NCBI RefSeq assembly: GCF_004403305.1
Contig: NZ_SOHE01000083.1
Span: 1 to 64,000, forward strand
Direction of reading: 5' to 3'
Source: Cryobacterium frigoriphilum
GTDB taxonomy: Bacteria; Actinomycetota; Actinomycetes; Actinomycetales; Microbacteriaceae
Length of the DNA: 64,000 nucleotides
The notes beneath the pieces were generated by a model that worked only from the letters and a program-made list of their open reading frames with translations, did not search any database and was not told the origin of the DNA. A program made the position numbers and the translations under genes. Positions 33,776 through 42,612 of this stretch are shown piece by piece (position 1 is the stretch's first letter; each line of letters starts with the position of its first letter).

Positions 33776-34624
33776 ATGTCAGCCGAAGCACCCCCGACCG
33801 GTCCGGCCCGAACCTACCCGGCCGGCGTCACCTGCTGGATCGACACCGAACAGCCCGACCCGGCGGCCGCGAGCCGGTTCTACGGTGAGTTGTTCGGCTG
33901 GACCTTCACGAACGCGATGCCCCCGCAGGCCGAGTCCGTCTACCTCATCGCACAACTCGACGGCAACGACGTGGGCGCGATCGGCCCAGCCCCGGCGGGC
34001 ACGCCGGTCGCCTGGAACACCTATATCGCGGTCGCCGAGGCGGATGGCGCCGCCCTCGCGGTCGCGACGGCCGGCGGTACCGTGGTCTCCGGCCCGAACG
34101 ACGCCGGACCGGGCGGCCGAACCGCCACCTGCGCCGACCCGCAGGGCGCCGAATTTCGGCTCTGGCAGCCGTACCGCCGGCTCGGCGCGCAGACCGTGAA
34201 CCTGCCAGGGTCCTGGAACTTCAGCGACCTGCGCACGGCTGACATCGCTGCCGCCCGCACCTTCTACAGCGAAATCTTCGGCTGGGAGTACCTGAACCTC
34301 GGCGACAGCGTCGAAACGATGGTCAGCGTGCCCGGCTACGGCGACCACCTCGCCGCGACGGTCGACCCCGACATCTACCGGCGCCAGGCCGGCGCCCCGG
34401 CCGGGTTTGCCGATGTGATCGGCGCCATCGAGGATGTGGGAGCAGCCGCGGCCGGCTGGCACGTGAAATTCAGCGTGGCCGACCGTGACGCCAGCGCCGC
34501 CCTCGCCGTGAGGCTCGGGGCGACCGTGCTCGAGACCGCGGAGTCGCCGTGGGCCGCGCTCGCACGCATCCGCGACCCGCAGGGTGCCGAATTCACGCTG
34601 AGCGAGTTTCGCCCGCCGGCCTGA
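33776..34624 (+). CDS. VOC (glyoxalase/dioxygenase-fold) protein with two domains
   Basis: 282 residues from the ATG at 33776, preceded by TTAGGAG. Two tandem VOC modules are visible. Each starts with a D-x-x-AAxxFYxELFGW-type signature (AAASRFYGELFGWTF near 21-35 and AAARTFYSEIFGWEY near 156-170) and ends with DPQGAEF. Such two-module proteins are common in actinobacteria with unknown substrates. Some are wrongly called hydrolases. It follows the phosphatase by 35 bp. Confidence 0.88.
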   Translation: MSAEAPPTGPARTYPAGVTCWIDTEQPDPAAASRFYGELFGWTFTNAMPPQAESVYLIAQLDGNDVGAIGPAPAGTPVAWNTYIAVAEADGAALAVATAGGTVVSGPNDAGPGGRTATCADPQGAEFRLWQPYRRLGAQTVNLPGSWNFSDLRTADIAAARTFYSEIFGWEYLNLGDSVETMVSVPGYGDHLAATVDPDIYRRQAGAPAGFADVIGAIEDVGAAAAGWHVKFSVADRDASAALAVRLGATVLETAESPWAALARIRDPQGAEFTLSEFRPPA

Positions 34625-34667
34625 GCGGGCCTTTCTCGACAGAGTGAGTGACACCGTGTTTTCTGGC

Positions 34668-34686
34668 CAGATTGTTGAACAATCTG
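34668..34686 (+). promoter_or_regulatory. Palindromic operator upstream of pxpA (GntR/FCD-type)
   Basis: CAGATTGTTGAACAATCTG is a perfect 19-bp palindrome apart from its central base and contains TTGT-nnn-ACAA, the form bound by many FadR/FCD-type GntR regulators. It lies 53 bp before the pxpA start. The same 15-bp core occurs once more, upstream of the NRAMP gene (43938-43952). Confidence 0.75.
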
Positions 34687-34738
34687 CGAAAATGGGGCAG
34701 GCTGGGCAGAACACGTGAGCATGAACCAAGGGAGACCC

Positions 34739-35494
34739 GTGCGAATCGACCTGAACAGTGACGTCGGCGAGTCCTTCGGCATGTACACCCTCGGCGATGA
34801 CGCCGCCATCATCGCCTCGGTCTCGAGCGTCAACGTGGCCGGCGGCTTTCACGCCGGTGACCCGAGCACCATCCGTGCTACCTGCGCCGCAGCCGCGGCC
34901 GCCGGGGTGACCGTCGGCGCGCATCCCGGCTACCGTGACCTGGCCGGTTTCGGCCGCCGCTTCATCGACATGGAACCGGCCGAACTCAGCAACGACGTGA
35001 TCTACCAGATCGGTGCCGTGCAGGCCCTTGCCCGTGCCGCGGGCACCAGCGTGCGCTACGTGAAGCCGCACGGCGCGCTCTACAACACCATCGCCCACCA
35101 CCCCGTGCAGGCTCAGGCTGTGCTCGACGCGATCCTCGCCGTCGACCCCACCCTGCCGCTCATGACACTGCCGAACTCGGAGGTCGGCCGGCTCGCCCGT
35201 GCTTCGGGTCTCCGCACGGTCAGTGAAGCTTTCGCTGACCGGGCCTACAACGTCGACGGTTCGCTGGTCAGCCGCACGAAGCCCGGCGCCGTGCTGCACT
35301 CGGTCACGGCGGTCACCGACCAGGTGCTGCGCCTCGTGCTCGAGGGCCAGGTCGTCGCGATCGACGGCACCGTCATCGACGTGCCCGTCGAGAGCATCTG
35401 CCTGCACGGCGACACCCCCGACGCGGTCAACCTCGCCGCGGCCATTCGGGCGGCGCTCGAAGGTGCAGGCGTCACCATCGCGAGCTTCGTGTAG
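34739..35494 (+). CDS. pxpA: 5-oxoprolinase subunit A (LamB/YcsF family)
   Basis: 251 residues from the GTG at 34739, which has AAGGGAG five bases upstream and gives the family start ([13 protein letters not shown]). Conserved features include [26 protein letters not shown] and the [10 protein letters not shown] strand. With PxpB and PxpC it cleaves 5-oxoproline to glutamate using ATP. The gap to the fused pxpB-pxpC gene is 3 bp. The GntR-type palindrome lies just upstream. Confidence 0.94.
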   Translation: MRIDLNSDVGESFGMYTLGDDAAIIASVSSVNVAGGFHAGDPSTIRATCAAAAAAGVTVGAHPGYRDLAGFGRRFIDMEPAELSNDVIYQIGAVQALARAAGTSVRYVKPHGALYNTIAHHPVQAQAVLDAILAVDPTLPLMTLPNSEVGRLARASGLRTVSEAFADRAYNVDGSLVSRTKPGAVLHSVTAVTDQVLRLVLEGQVVAIDGTVIDVPVESICLHGDTPDAVNLAAAIRAALEGAGVTIASFV

Positions 35495-35497
35495 CCC

Positions 35498-37162
35498 GTG
35501 TCGCACCCCACCCCGCACTCGGCGCCCCCCTTAGTGCTGCGCCCGGTCGGCGACCGCGGCGTTCTGGTGCAGCTCGGCAGCCTCGAACAGGTGCTGAGCC
35601 TGCACGACTGGTTGCAGCGGCATCCGCTGCCCGGCCAGGTCGATGCCGTTGCCGCCGCCGAGACCGTGCTGATCACCGCCGACTCCGCCGCCGCGGCCCG
35701 CGGCTTCGCGGCCGCCCTGCGCGCCGCGGATCTGACCCCGGTCACGGCGACGGATGACGCCCTCGTCACCATCGACACCGTCTATGACGGCGAAGACCTC
35801 GACGCGGTGGCCCGCCTGACCGGCCTCAGTCGCGACGCGGTGATCACCGCCCACAGCGACCAGATCTGGACCGCGGCCTTCGGCGGTTTCGCCCCCGGCT
35901 TCGCGTACCTCGTCGGCGACGGCAGGCTCGCGGTGCCGCGGCGGGAGACTCCACGGCCCGCCGTTCCGGCCGGATCCGTCGCTCTCGCCGACCGCTACTC
36001 GGCCGTCTATCCGCGGGTCAGCCCCGGCGGCTGGCAGCTCATCGGGCGCACCACGGCTACGCTCTGGGATCTTCAGCGCGCCGCACCCGCGCTCATTCGA
36101 CCGGGCAACCGCGTGCAGTTTCGCGCCGTGCGCGAGCTCGTGCTGGCCGGGCCCGGCCCCCGGCCTGCGGGTCAGGCCGCCGACCCGGCCGCCGACCCGG
36201 CCGCTGAGGCGGAGGCATCCGCCTTCATCGTGCGGCAACCCGGCGCCCAGACGACCGTGCAAGACCTCGGCCGCCCGGGCTTCGCCGACCTCGGCGTGAC
36301 GCGCTCCGGGGCGCTCGACCGGGGCGCGCTGCGGCGCGCGAACCGGCTCGCCGGCAACCCGGCAACCGCCGCCGTGCTCGAAAACGCTCTCGGCGGCCTC
36401 GTGCTCGAAGCCCGATACGACCAGGTGCTCGCGGTGTCCGGCGCCGCAGTGCCGATCGACGTGACGAGCGGCGCCGGCACGTTGCGCACCGTGCCGGTCG
36501 ACGCACCGTTCGTGGTGCACGCCGGTGACCGCGTGGCCCTCGGCACGCCGAGTTCGGGCATGCGCTGCTACGTCGCCGTGCGCGGTGGTTTCGACGTGCC
36601 CGCCGTGCTCGGCAGCCGCTCGACCGACACGCTGTCGGGCCTGGGCCCGGCACCGCTCTCGGTCGGAACCGAACTGCGCGTGCTGGTCGCCGCAGCGTCG
36701 AGCGTCGTGGGTGACGCCGAACCGTCGCCGGCCGCGCCGCCGGCGGTGACCGAGCTGCGTTTCGTGCCCGGCCCGCGCGCGGACTGGATCGCCGCCGACT
36801 CACTCGCCGAATTCTCGCGCACCGTGTACACCGTCAGCGCGCGGTCCAACCGCATCGGTCTGCGCCTCGACGGGGCCGCGCTCGTGCGATCCGCCGCCGC
36901 GACGGCTGCCTCTGGGCCGGCGGCGGCCGAGCTGCCGAGCGAGGGAACGGTGAACGGAGCCATCCAGATTCCGGCCTCGGGCTTGCCCGTGCTGTTTCTC
37001 GCCGATCACCCGGTTACCGGCGGCTATCCGGTGCTCGGCGTTGTGCTGCACGCCGACCTCGACCGGGCCGCGCAGCTGCCGGCCGGTTCCCGGTTACGTT
37101 TTGTTCCGGCAGCGGATGCCGCGAACCCCCTCACTTCCCCGCCCTCGACAACCAAAGGCTGA
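35498..37162 (+). CDS. pxpB/pxpC: Fused 5-oxoprolinase subunits B and C (KipI-KipA type)
   Basis: 554 residues, GTG start. Residues about 10-215 are PxpB/KipI (AHS1; FGGFAPGFAYLVG and PRVSPGGWQLIGRT). An Ala/Asp/Pro linker with a small repeat (about 222-240) leads to PxpC/KipA (AHS2; about 243-540; TTVQDLGRPGFADLGVTRSG, PVTGGYPVLG). These two folds also make up the carboxyltransferase part of urea carboxylase. A natural fusion is known in some bacteria, while Bacillus and E. coli encode them separately. It is 3 bp from the biotin carboxylase gene. Confidence 0.92.
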   Translation: MSHPTPHSAPPLVLRPVGDRGVLVQLGSLEQVLSLHDWLQRHPLPGQVDAVAAAETVLITADSAAAARGFAAALRAADLTPVTATDDALVTIDTVYDGEDLDAVARLTGLSRDAVITAHSDQIWTAAFGGFAPGFAYLVGDGRLAVPRRETPRPAVPAGSVALADRYSAVYPRVSPGGWQLIGRTTATLWDLQRAAPALIRPGNRVQFRAVRELVLAGPGPRPAGQAADPAADPAAEAEASAFIVRQPGAQTTVQDLGRPGFADLGVTRSGALDRGALRRANRLAGNPATAAVLENALGGLVLEARYDQVLAVSGAAVPIDVTSGAGTLRTVPVDAPFVVHAGDRVALGTPSSGMRCYVAVRGGFDVPAVLGSRSTDTLSGLGPAPLSVGTELRVLVAAASSVVGDAEPSPAAPPAVTELRFVPGPRADWIAADSLAEFSRTVYTVSARSNRIGLRLDGAALVRSAAATAASGPAAAELPSEGTVNGAIQIPASGLPVLFLADHPVTGGYPVLGVVLHADLDRAAQLPAGSRLRFVPAADAANPLTSPPSTTKG

Positions 37163-37165
37163 CCC

Positions 37166-38896
37166 GTGCACAAGATTCTCATTGCCAACCGAGGCGAAAT
37201 CGCCGTGCGGATTCTGCGAGCCTGCGACGATGCCGGCTTCGAGTCCGTCGCCGTCTACGCCGACTCGGACGCCGACGCCCTGCACGTGCAGCTCGCCTCC
37301 GAGGCCTACGCGCTCGACGGCACGAGTCCCGCCGACAGCTACCTCAACGTCGACAAGCTCCTGCAGATCGCCGCGCGGGCGGGGGCCGACGCCGTGCATC
37401 CCGGCTACGGGTTCCTGTCCGAGAACGCCGACTTCGCCCAGGCGGTGATCGACGCCGGACTGGTGTGGATCGGGCCGTCGCCCGAGAGCATCCGTCTGCT
37501 CGGAAACAAGATCTCGGCCCGCGAGATCGCGATTCGGGTCGGCGCGCCGCTCGTTCCCGGCACGGACAGCACGGTCGAGTCCGCCGCCGAGGTGCGCGCC
37601 TTCGCCGAGGAGTTCGGCCTGCCGATCGCCATCAAGGCGGCGTTCGGCGGCGGCGGCCGCGGCCTCAAGGTGGTCTGGGAACTCGACTCGATCGAGGAGT
37701 CCTTCGACTCCGCTGTGCGCGAGTCGCAGGCGGCGTTCGGCCGCGGCGAGTGCTTCGTGGAGCGATTTCTGGTGCGGCCCCGCCACGTGGAGGCCCAGGT
37801 TCTCGCCGACGGCCGCGGCACCGTCATCGTCGTCGGCACCCGCGACTGTTCCCTGCAGCGCCGCAACCAGAAGCTCGTCGAAGAGGCGCCCGCACCATTC
37901 CTCACCGCCGCCCAGAGCGAGCAGATCTACACCTCGGCGAAGGCGATCTGCCTCGAGGCCGGATATTCCGGCGCCGGCACCGTGGAGTACCTCGTCGCCG
38001 ACGACGGCAGCGTCTCGTTCCTCGAGGTCAACACGCGGCTGCAGGTCGAACATCCGGTCACCGAGGAGACTTCGGGCATCGACCTCGTGCTCGCGCAGTT
38101 CGTGATTGCCGCCGGCGGTCCGCTGCCGATGCAGGTCGACCCGGAGCCGCGCGGGCACTCCTTCGAGTTTCGTATCAACGCGGAAGATCCCGGCCGCGGC
38201 TTTCTGCCCTCCCCCGGAACCGTGACGCTCTTCGCGCCGCCGACCGGGCCCGGCGTGCGCGTCGACACCGGCGTGCAGAGCGGCGACACCATTCCAGGCC
38301 AGTTCGACTCCCTGCTCGCCAAGCTCATCGTCACCGGTGCCGACCGCCCGCAGGCCCTGCGCCGCGCCCGCCGCGCCCTGGCCGAATTCACCGTCGAGGG
38401 TGTTGCGACCGTGCTGCCCTTCCACCGCGCCGTGGTCGCCTCCCCCGATTTCACCGCCCCCGACCGGCTCGGCGTGCACACCGGCTGGATCGAGACCGAC
38501 TTCGGCGACCGGCTCGCGCACGATCCCGAATTCAGCCATGGCGCGGCATCCGCTGCCCGGCGCACGATCACCATCGAGCTCGACGGCAAGCGGATGTCGC
38601 TGGGCCTGCCGGCAGATCTGCTCGCCGGCCTTGCTGGTGGGGTCGGGGCGGCGCCCGCCGTCACCGCTGAGGTGGCCGACCCCGCGGAACTGCGCTCCAC
38701 GATGGGTGGAACCGTCGTCAAGTGGCTGGTCGAAACCGGCGCGACGGTCGCCACCGGCGACCCGGTGCTCGTGCTCGAAGCGATGAAGATGGAGTCGACC
38801 GTAGTGGCACACCGCGCGGGCGTGCTCGGCGAGCTTCTGGTCGAGCCCGGCGACGCCGTCGCGGTGGCGCAGCCACTCACCGCCATCACCGCCTGA
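37166..38896 (+). CDS. Biotin carboxylase with C-terminal biotin-carrier domain
   Basis: 576 residues, GTG start. A biotin carboxylase (about 1-445) has the family N-terminus [18 protein letters not shown], the ATP-grasp loop [29 protein letters not shown] and [14 protein letters not shown]. The C-terminal biotinyl domain (about 500-576) carries the biotinylated lysine K541 in EAMKMES. No carboxyltransferase gene of the acyl-CoA type is nearby. The immediate partner is the PxpB-PxpC fusion, whose folds match the urea carboxylase CT domain. An amide or lactam substrate is therefore more likely than acyl-CoA (inference). Confidence 0.9.
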   Translation: MHKILIANRGEIAVRILRACDDAGFESVAVYADSDADALHVQLASEAYALDGTSPADSYLNVDKLLQIAARAGADAVHPGYGFLSENADFAQAVIDAGLVWIGPSPESIRLLGNKISAREIAIRVGAPLVPGTDSTVESAAEVRAFAEEFGLPIAIKAAFGGGGRGLKVVWELDSIEESFDSAVRESQAAFGRGECFVERFLVRPRHVEAQVLADGRGTVIVVGTRDCSLQRRNQKLVEEAPAPFLTAAQSEQIYTSAKAICLEAGYSGAGTVEYLVADDGSVSFLEVNTRLQVEHPVTEETSGIDLVLAQFVIAAGGPLPMQVDPEPRGHSFEFRINAEDPGRGFLPSPGTVTLFAPPTGPGVRVDTGVQSGDTIPGQFDSLLAKLIVTGADRPQALRRARRALAEFTVEGVATVLPFHRAVVASPDFTAPDRLGVHTGWIETDFGDRLAHDPEFSHGAASAARRTITIELDGKRMSLGLPADLLAGLAGGVGAAPAVTAEVADPAELRSTMGGTVVKWLVETGATVATGDPVLVLEAMKMESTVVAHRAGVLGELLVEPGDAVAVAQPLTAITA

Positions 38897-38950
38897 CGGG
38901 CTCGCTGGCCGAATTTCGCTCGCCTGGCAGCGCACGCGGGCTGAACTCGG

Positions 38951-39017
38951 CTGGCACGACTCGCTGGCATGACTCGCTGGCACGACTCGCTGAGCACCGC
39001 CCGCTGAGCACCGCCCG
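38951..39017. repeat. 13/14-bp tandem array downstream of the biotin carboxylase gene
   Basis: CTGGCACGACTCG occurs at 38951 and 38977 with a near copy at 38964. CTGAGCACCGCCCG then follows twice with a 14-bp period (38990 and 39004). It begins about 55 bp after the stop codon. No gene is present. Confidence 0.82.
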
Positions 39018-39056
39018 CTGGCAGCGGATGCCGCACCCGGCATCCGCTTGGTGGGC

Positions 39057-39508
39057 GCTGCGCCGCTGCGCGGGTGTTGTGAGGGGTCTTGCTTCGCGGG
39101 TGACTCGTCAGGCTCGACAACCGGCGCCACTGCGCGGTACCTGCGGCGCTGCGCGGTACCGGCGCCGCAACGCGGTACCTGCGGCGCTGCGCGGTACCTG
39201 CGCCGGTGCGCGGTACCTGCGCCACCCCGACCGGAGCCCGGACCCGAGCTGCGCGGGTACTGCGCCGCTACGCGGGTGGCACGCCTACCGCGCAGCGGCG
39301 CACTACCCGCGCAGCTCCCGCAGGAGCGGGTGACGGGTCTCGTTGCGCGGGTGCTGCGCCCCTGCGCGGTACGTACGCCGCTACGCGGGTGCTGCGCAGG
39401 GTCGTGCTACGCGGTAGCTGCGCCGCTGCGCGGGTGCTGCGCCGCTGCGCGGGTAGTTGCGAGAGGTCTCCCCGCGCGGGTGACTCGACGGGCTCGACAA
39501 CCGGCGCC
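39057..39508. repeat. 450-bp repeat locus: 72-bp direct repeats around a palindromic element
   Basis: Copies at 39057-39128 and 39436-39508 form a direct repeat ending in CTCGACAACCGGCGCC. Between them lie many units of CGCCGCTGCGCGGGT and GCGCGGTACCTGCG. A 72-bp imperfect palindrome (39246-39317) has the architecture of those at 19684 and 24486 but a decayed centre, GGCACGCC. It lies in the convergent gap between the biotin carboxylase and lipoprotein genes. An open frame crosses it but is low-complexity and not a gene. Confidence 0.85.
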
Positions 39509-39548
39509 GCACCACAACTCACGGCGTTCACTTGAACCACCTGACCAC

Positions 39549-39938
39549 CTAGTAATCCGACGGAGCCTCGGTGCTGAGAACAGTGAAGCTGCCGTTGTCG
39601 GCGCGCTGCACGCTCAGCACGACGCCTTCCTTCCAGGTAATCCCCTGATCGGTCGTGGTGCCGGTGATCGTGTCGATGTCCAGCCCGACCAGTTCGGCCC
39701 AGGGCTTGCCGCACTGCACCGGGAAGCTCTCCATCACGGCCCCGCAGAGTCGCGTTCCCGTGGAGTCCTGATACAGCAGGCCCGCCACTGAAACCGGGGT
39801 GTCGGCGGTTCGGGCGACCAGCTGATCGACCGAGATCGGGGCATCCGTTGCTGAACCCGAAGAGCAGGCCGTCAGCGAGCCCAGGCTGGCCAGAACCAAC
39901 ACCAACGCGAACGTGGTGCGAGGCGAGAATGCCGGCAT
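39549..39938 (-). CDS. Putative lipoprotein, function unknown
   Basis: 129 residues if read from the second of two adjacent ATGs (39938), which leaves four bases after AAGGAGG. The first ATG at 39941 would leave only one. The N-terminus is a lipoprotein signal with a lipobox LTAC (cysteine about residue 25) followed by SSGS. The mature part has two cysteines (LCGAVMESFPVQC) likely joined outside the cell. It has no recognised domain. It converges with the biotin carboxylase operon and diverges from a GNAT gene. Confidence 0.75.
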   Translation of the reverse strand: MPAFSPRTTFALVLVLASLGSLTACSSGSATDAPISVDQLVARTADTPVSVAGLLYQDSTGTRLCGAVMESFPVQCGKPWAELVGLDIDTITGTTTDQGITWKEGVVLSVQRADNGSFTVLSTEAPSDY

Positions 39939-39993
39939 CATGCCTCCTTCGGCGTGAGAAACGTCAGGCCAGTCTGATCCCTAAGCTTAGAAG

Positions 39994-40506
39994 ATGACAC
40001 CCGACGACACCGAGCGCCTGCACTTTCGACAGATGACCATCGACGACCTCGACGATCTGGCCGAGCTGCTCGGAGATCCCGCACTCATGACCTTCTACCC
40101 GGCTCCGAAAACGCGGGATCAGGCCCGGGCCTGGATCGAGTGGAATCAGCGCAACTATGCCGAACACGGCTACGGCCTCTGGATCATCGAGACCCTCACG
40201 GGTGAGTTTGTGGGCGACTGCGGCCTCACCTGGCAGCAGGTCAACGGCCGCCTCGAACTCGAGGTCGGCTATCACGTGCGCGCCACCCACCAGGGTCGCG
40301 GCTTGGCCACCGAGGCCGCCCTGGCTTGCCGCGACTTCGCCCGCGACACCCTGCAGGTGCCGCAGCTCGTGGCAATCCTGCACCCAGACAACGAGGCGTC
40401 CCGCCGGGTCGCGCAGAAGATCGGTATGCGCTTTCTCGAAAACGACCTGGGCGGAACGATCCCGGTGCGATCCGTGCTCGGCATGCACTTTCCGGTGTCG
40501 CTGTGA
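39994..40506 (+). CDS. GNAT family N-acetyltransferase
   Basis: 170 residues of the RimJ/RimL-like branch: an N-terminal ERLHFRQMTIDDLDDLAELL segment, the acetyl-CoA loop in HQGRGLATEAALACRDFA (about 94-111) and a C-terminal NEASRRVAQKIGMRF strand (about 131-145). The substrate may be a protein N-terminus or a small amine and cannot be inferred. It stands alone, 63 bp before the GntR gene on the same strand. Confidence 0.9.
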   Translation: MTPDDTERLHFRQMTIDDLDDLAELLGDPALMTFYPAPKTRDQARAWIEWNQRNYAEHGYGLWIIETLTGEFVGDCGLTWQQVNGRLELEVGYHVRATHQGRGLATEAALACRDFARDTLQVPQLVAILHPDNEASRRVAQKIGMRFLENDLGGTIPVRSVLGMHFPVSL

Positions 40507-40569
40507 CCCGCGCCGCCGGAGCACAGCGCTCCTGCCTCACCGAGTCTCTCGGGCCGATACTGTGAGGTC

Positions 40570-41292
40570 ATGACCCTCGACGAGATCCTCAGCGACCTGC
40601 GCCGACAGACGGCGGTGGTGCGCCACGCGGACACCGGCAGCTGGGTCGCATCCGTCTTGCGCGAACGCATCGGCGCCGGCCAGCTCGCGCCCGGCGCAAA
40701 ACTCTCTGAGGAGGCCCTCTGCGACGTGCTCGGCGTCTCCCGCAACACCCTGCGTGAGGCGTTCTCGACGCTGGCGGCCGAGCACATCCTCACCCGCATC
40801 CCCAATCGCGGAGTCTTCGTCGCCCGCCCCACGGTCGAGGATATTCGGGAGATCTACCGCGTGCGGCGCTTTCTCGAACCCTCTGCCCTGCTCTGGACCC
40901 CGCAGACGGATGCCCCACTGCTGCACGCGGCCGTCGCCCGTGCCCGCGCGGCGCGTGACGCGAACTCTGTTGACGGCATGGCCATGGCCAACCAGGACTT
41001 TCACGCCGGAGTCGTCGCCCTGACCGGCAGCGAGAGGCTCAGCCTGCAGATGGCCCAGGTGCTCGCCGAGATGCGCCTCGTCTTTCACTCAATGGCGGCC
41101 GACCCCGCATTTCATGAGCCCTACATCGAGCGCAACGCCGAGATCCTGAGGCTGTTTGAGGCCGGCGACCGCGCGGGAGCGGTCGCGGCCCTCGCCGACT
41201 ACCTTGATCGTGCCGAGGCACGATTGCTCGTCGCCCACGCGGCCGCGCATGCCGCCGCCAGCGCCGCTGGCACTACCAGCACCCCGCGCTGA
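40570..41292 (+). CDS. GntR family regulator with FCD domain
   Basis: 240 residues. A winged helix (about 17-80; LSEEALCDVLGVSRNTLREAFSTL) is followed by an all-helical FCD domain (about 88-225). The FCD domain keeps D and H in NQDFHAGV, but the usual later metal histidines appear replaced (ERNAEIL and ADYLDRAE), so metal binding may be lost. It lies between the pxp operon and the NRAMP/DUF1445 operon and is the obvious candidate to bind the matching palindromes before both. No such site is seen before its own gene. Confidence 0.9.
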   Translation: MTLDEILSDLRRQTAVVRHADTGSWVASVLRERIGAGQLAPGAKLSEEALCDVLGVSRNTLREAFSTLAAEHILTRIPNRGVFVARPTVEDIREIYRVRRFLEPSALLWTPQTDAPLLHAAVARARAARDANSVDGMAMANQDFHAGVVALTGSERLSLQMAQVLAEMRLVFHSMAADPAFHEPYIERNAEILRLFEAGDRAGAVAALADYLDRAEARLLVAHAAAHAAASAAGTTSTPR

Positions 41293-41766
41293 GGTCGTTC
41301 TCTGGCACGGCCCCAACCCAGTGTCTGCAATAGTCGTGCCGCGCACCGAGCTGTGGATTTCACCGCCGCCCTGGCATCCGCCAGGCGTGCCGTGGCTATG
41401 GGGCGTTCAGCAGCTGCTCGTGCGCCGGAAACGTACAGCGCGTCATGCGCCTGAAAACTGCTCGTGAGCCGGAAACTTGCACTCTCTCGTGGTCATGCGC
41501 CCGAAAACTGCTCATGCGCCTGGTCTGCCGGGCGCGCGAGCAGCTTTAGGGCGCATGAAGAGTAGTTGGCCGGTGAGGCCTACCCGCGAGCGACTCGCGG
41601 CCGGTGTCTCACGGTGCGAAGCGGCACTGCGGCCTGTCACGACGCGAGCGAATAGTCGGGCGGGCCGAATTCGGCGACGGATGCTGCGCCATCCGTCACC
41701 GACGCAGACCTGCGGGCAGGCCCGCACGGGTCGATGCCCCATCTTGCCCGGTCCCGGTCGTGGGTG
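41293..41766. other. 474-bp convergent gap with degenerate repeats, no gene
   Basis: No credible coding sequence was found. A 31-bp motif of the form GTCATGCGCCYGAAAACTGC is present at 41442-41472 and 41492-41522 (27 of 31 identical). A partial copy lies at 41411-41433 and an inverted copy at about 41537-41559. A short hairpin (GACGGATG/CATCCGTC) lies at about 41675-41699. The region separates the GntR gene from DUF1445. Confidence 0.7.
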
Positions 41767-42612
41767 TCAGGGCACGTAGTAGTCGGCGTCGCGGGCATCC
41801 GTGATGAGCATGTGGCCCGGAGCGTGCCCGAACGCGAGCGGCGGCCGCGACTCCATCACGGCCGCCTGCGGGGTCACCCCGCACGCCCAGAACACGGGAA
41901 CGTCTCCCGGCGCGAGTTCCACGGCGTCGCCGAAGTCCGGCCGGGACAGGTCGCCAATGCCGAGTTCGGCCGGGTCCCCGAAATGCACGGGCGCTCCGTG
42001 CACCGCCGGATAGTGCGACGTGATGTTCACCGCATCGAGCACCTGCGCCGCGGGAATCGGCCGCATCGAGACGACGAGCGGCCCGGCGAGGGATCCTGCC
42101 GGCGTGCAGCGCCGATTGGTGCGATACATGGGCACGTTGACGCCCTGGTCGATGTGGCGCACCGGCACCCCGCCGGCCTGCAGTGCCGACTCGAAGGTAA
42201 AGCTGCAGCCCACGATGAAGGTCACGAGGTCGTCCTGCCAGCGCGCGAGCAGATCCGTCGGCGACTCGACGAGAACACCGTGCTCGTACACGGTGTAGCG
42301 GCCCACATCGGTACGGATGTCTCCCCCGGCCAGCAGCGCGCCGCTCGTCTGCCCGGCCTCCAGCACGCCCAGGATCGGACAGGCCTGCGGGTTGCTCTCG
42401 GCGAACAGTCGCACGTCGGCGGCCGACTCCCGGGGCACGATGATGAGGTTCGCCTGGGTGAAGCCGCGCGACCAGCCAGCGGTGGGGGTGCTGAGCCCGG
42501 CCCGAAACAGGGCACGGGCCGCGGCGGGACTGATCGCACCGGGGTCAGCGGCAGCAGCGGGCGGGGCATCCGCTGCAGCGGCAGTCGCGGAATCGTCTGC
42601 GTGGCGGCCCAT
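41767..42612 (-). CDS. Putative hydro-lyase/D-glutamate cyclase (DUF1445, YcsI family)
   Basis: 281 residues. After an Ala-rich, low-complexity N-terminus (about 7-30), the family core follows: [53 protein letters not shown] and the C-terminal [32 protein letters not shown]. Related proteins (DUF1445/UPF0317) convert D-glutamate to 5-oxo-D-proline, which fits the nearby 5-oxoprolinase genes. Its ATG follows the NRAMP stop with no spacing. Confidence 0.92.
   Translation of the reverse strand: MGRHADDSATAAAADAPPAAAADPGAISPAAARALFRAGLSTPTAGWSRGFTQANLIIVPRESAADVRLFAESNPQACPILGVLEAGQTSGALLAGGDIRTDVGRYTVYEHGVLVESPTDLLARWQDDLVTFIVGCSFTFESALQAGGVPVRHIDQGVNVPMYRTNRRCTPAGSLAGPLVVSMRPIPAAQVLDAVNITSHYPAVHGAPVHFGDPAELGIGDLSRPDFGDAVELAPGDVPVFWACGVTPQAAVMESRPPLAFGHAPGHMLITDARDADYYVP

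Noticed and set aside
39048-39791. 247-codon plus-strand open frame through the repeat locus
   Set aside because: The product is a run of RYLRRCAVPA-type low-complexity repeats produced by the DNA repeats, and it then overlaps the lipoprotein gene antisense.
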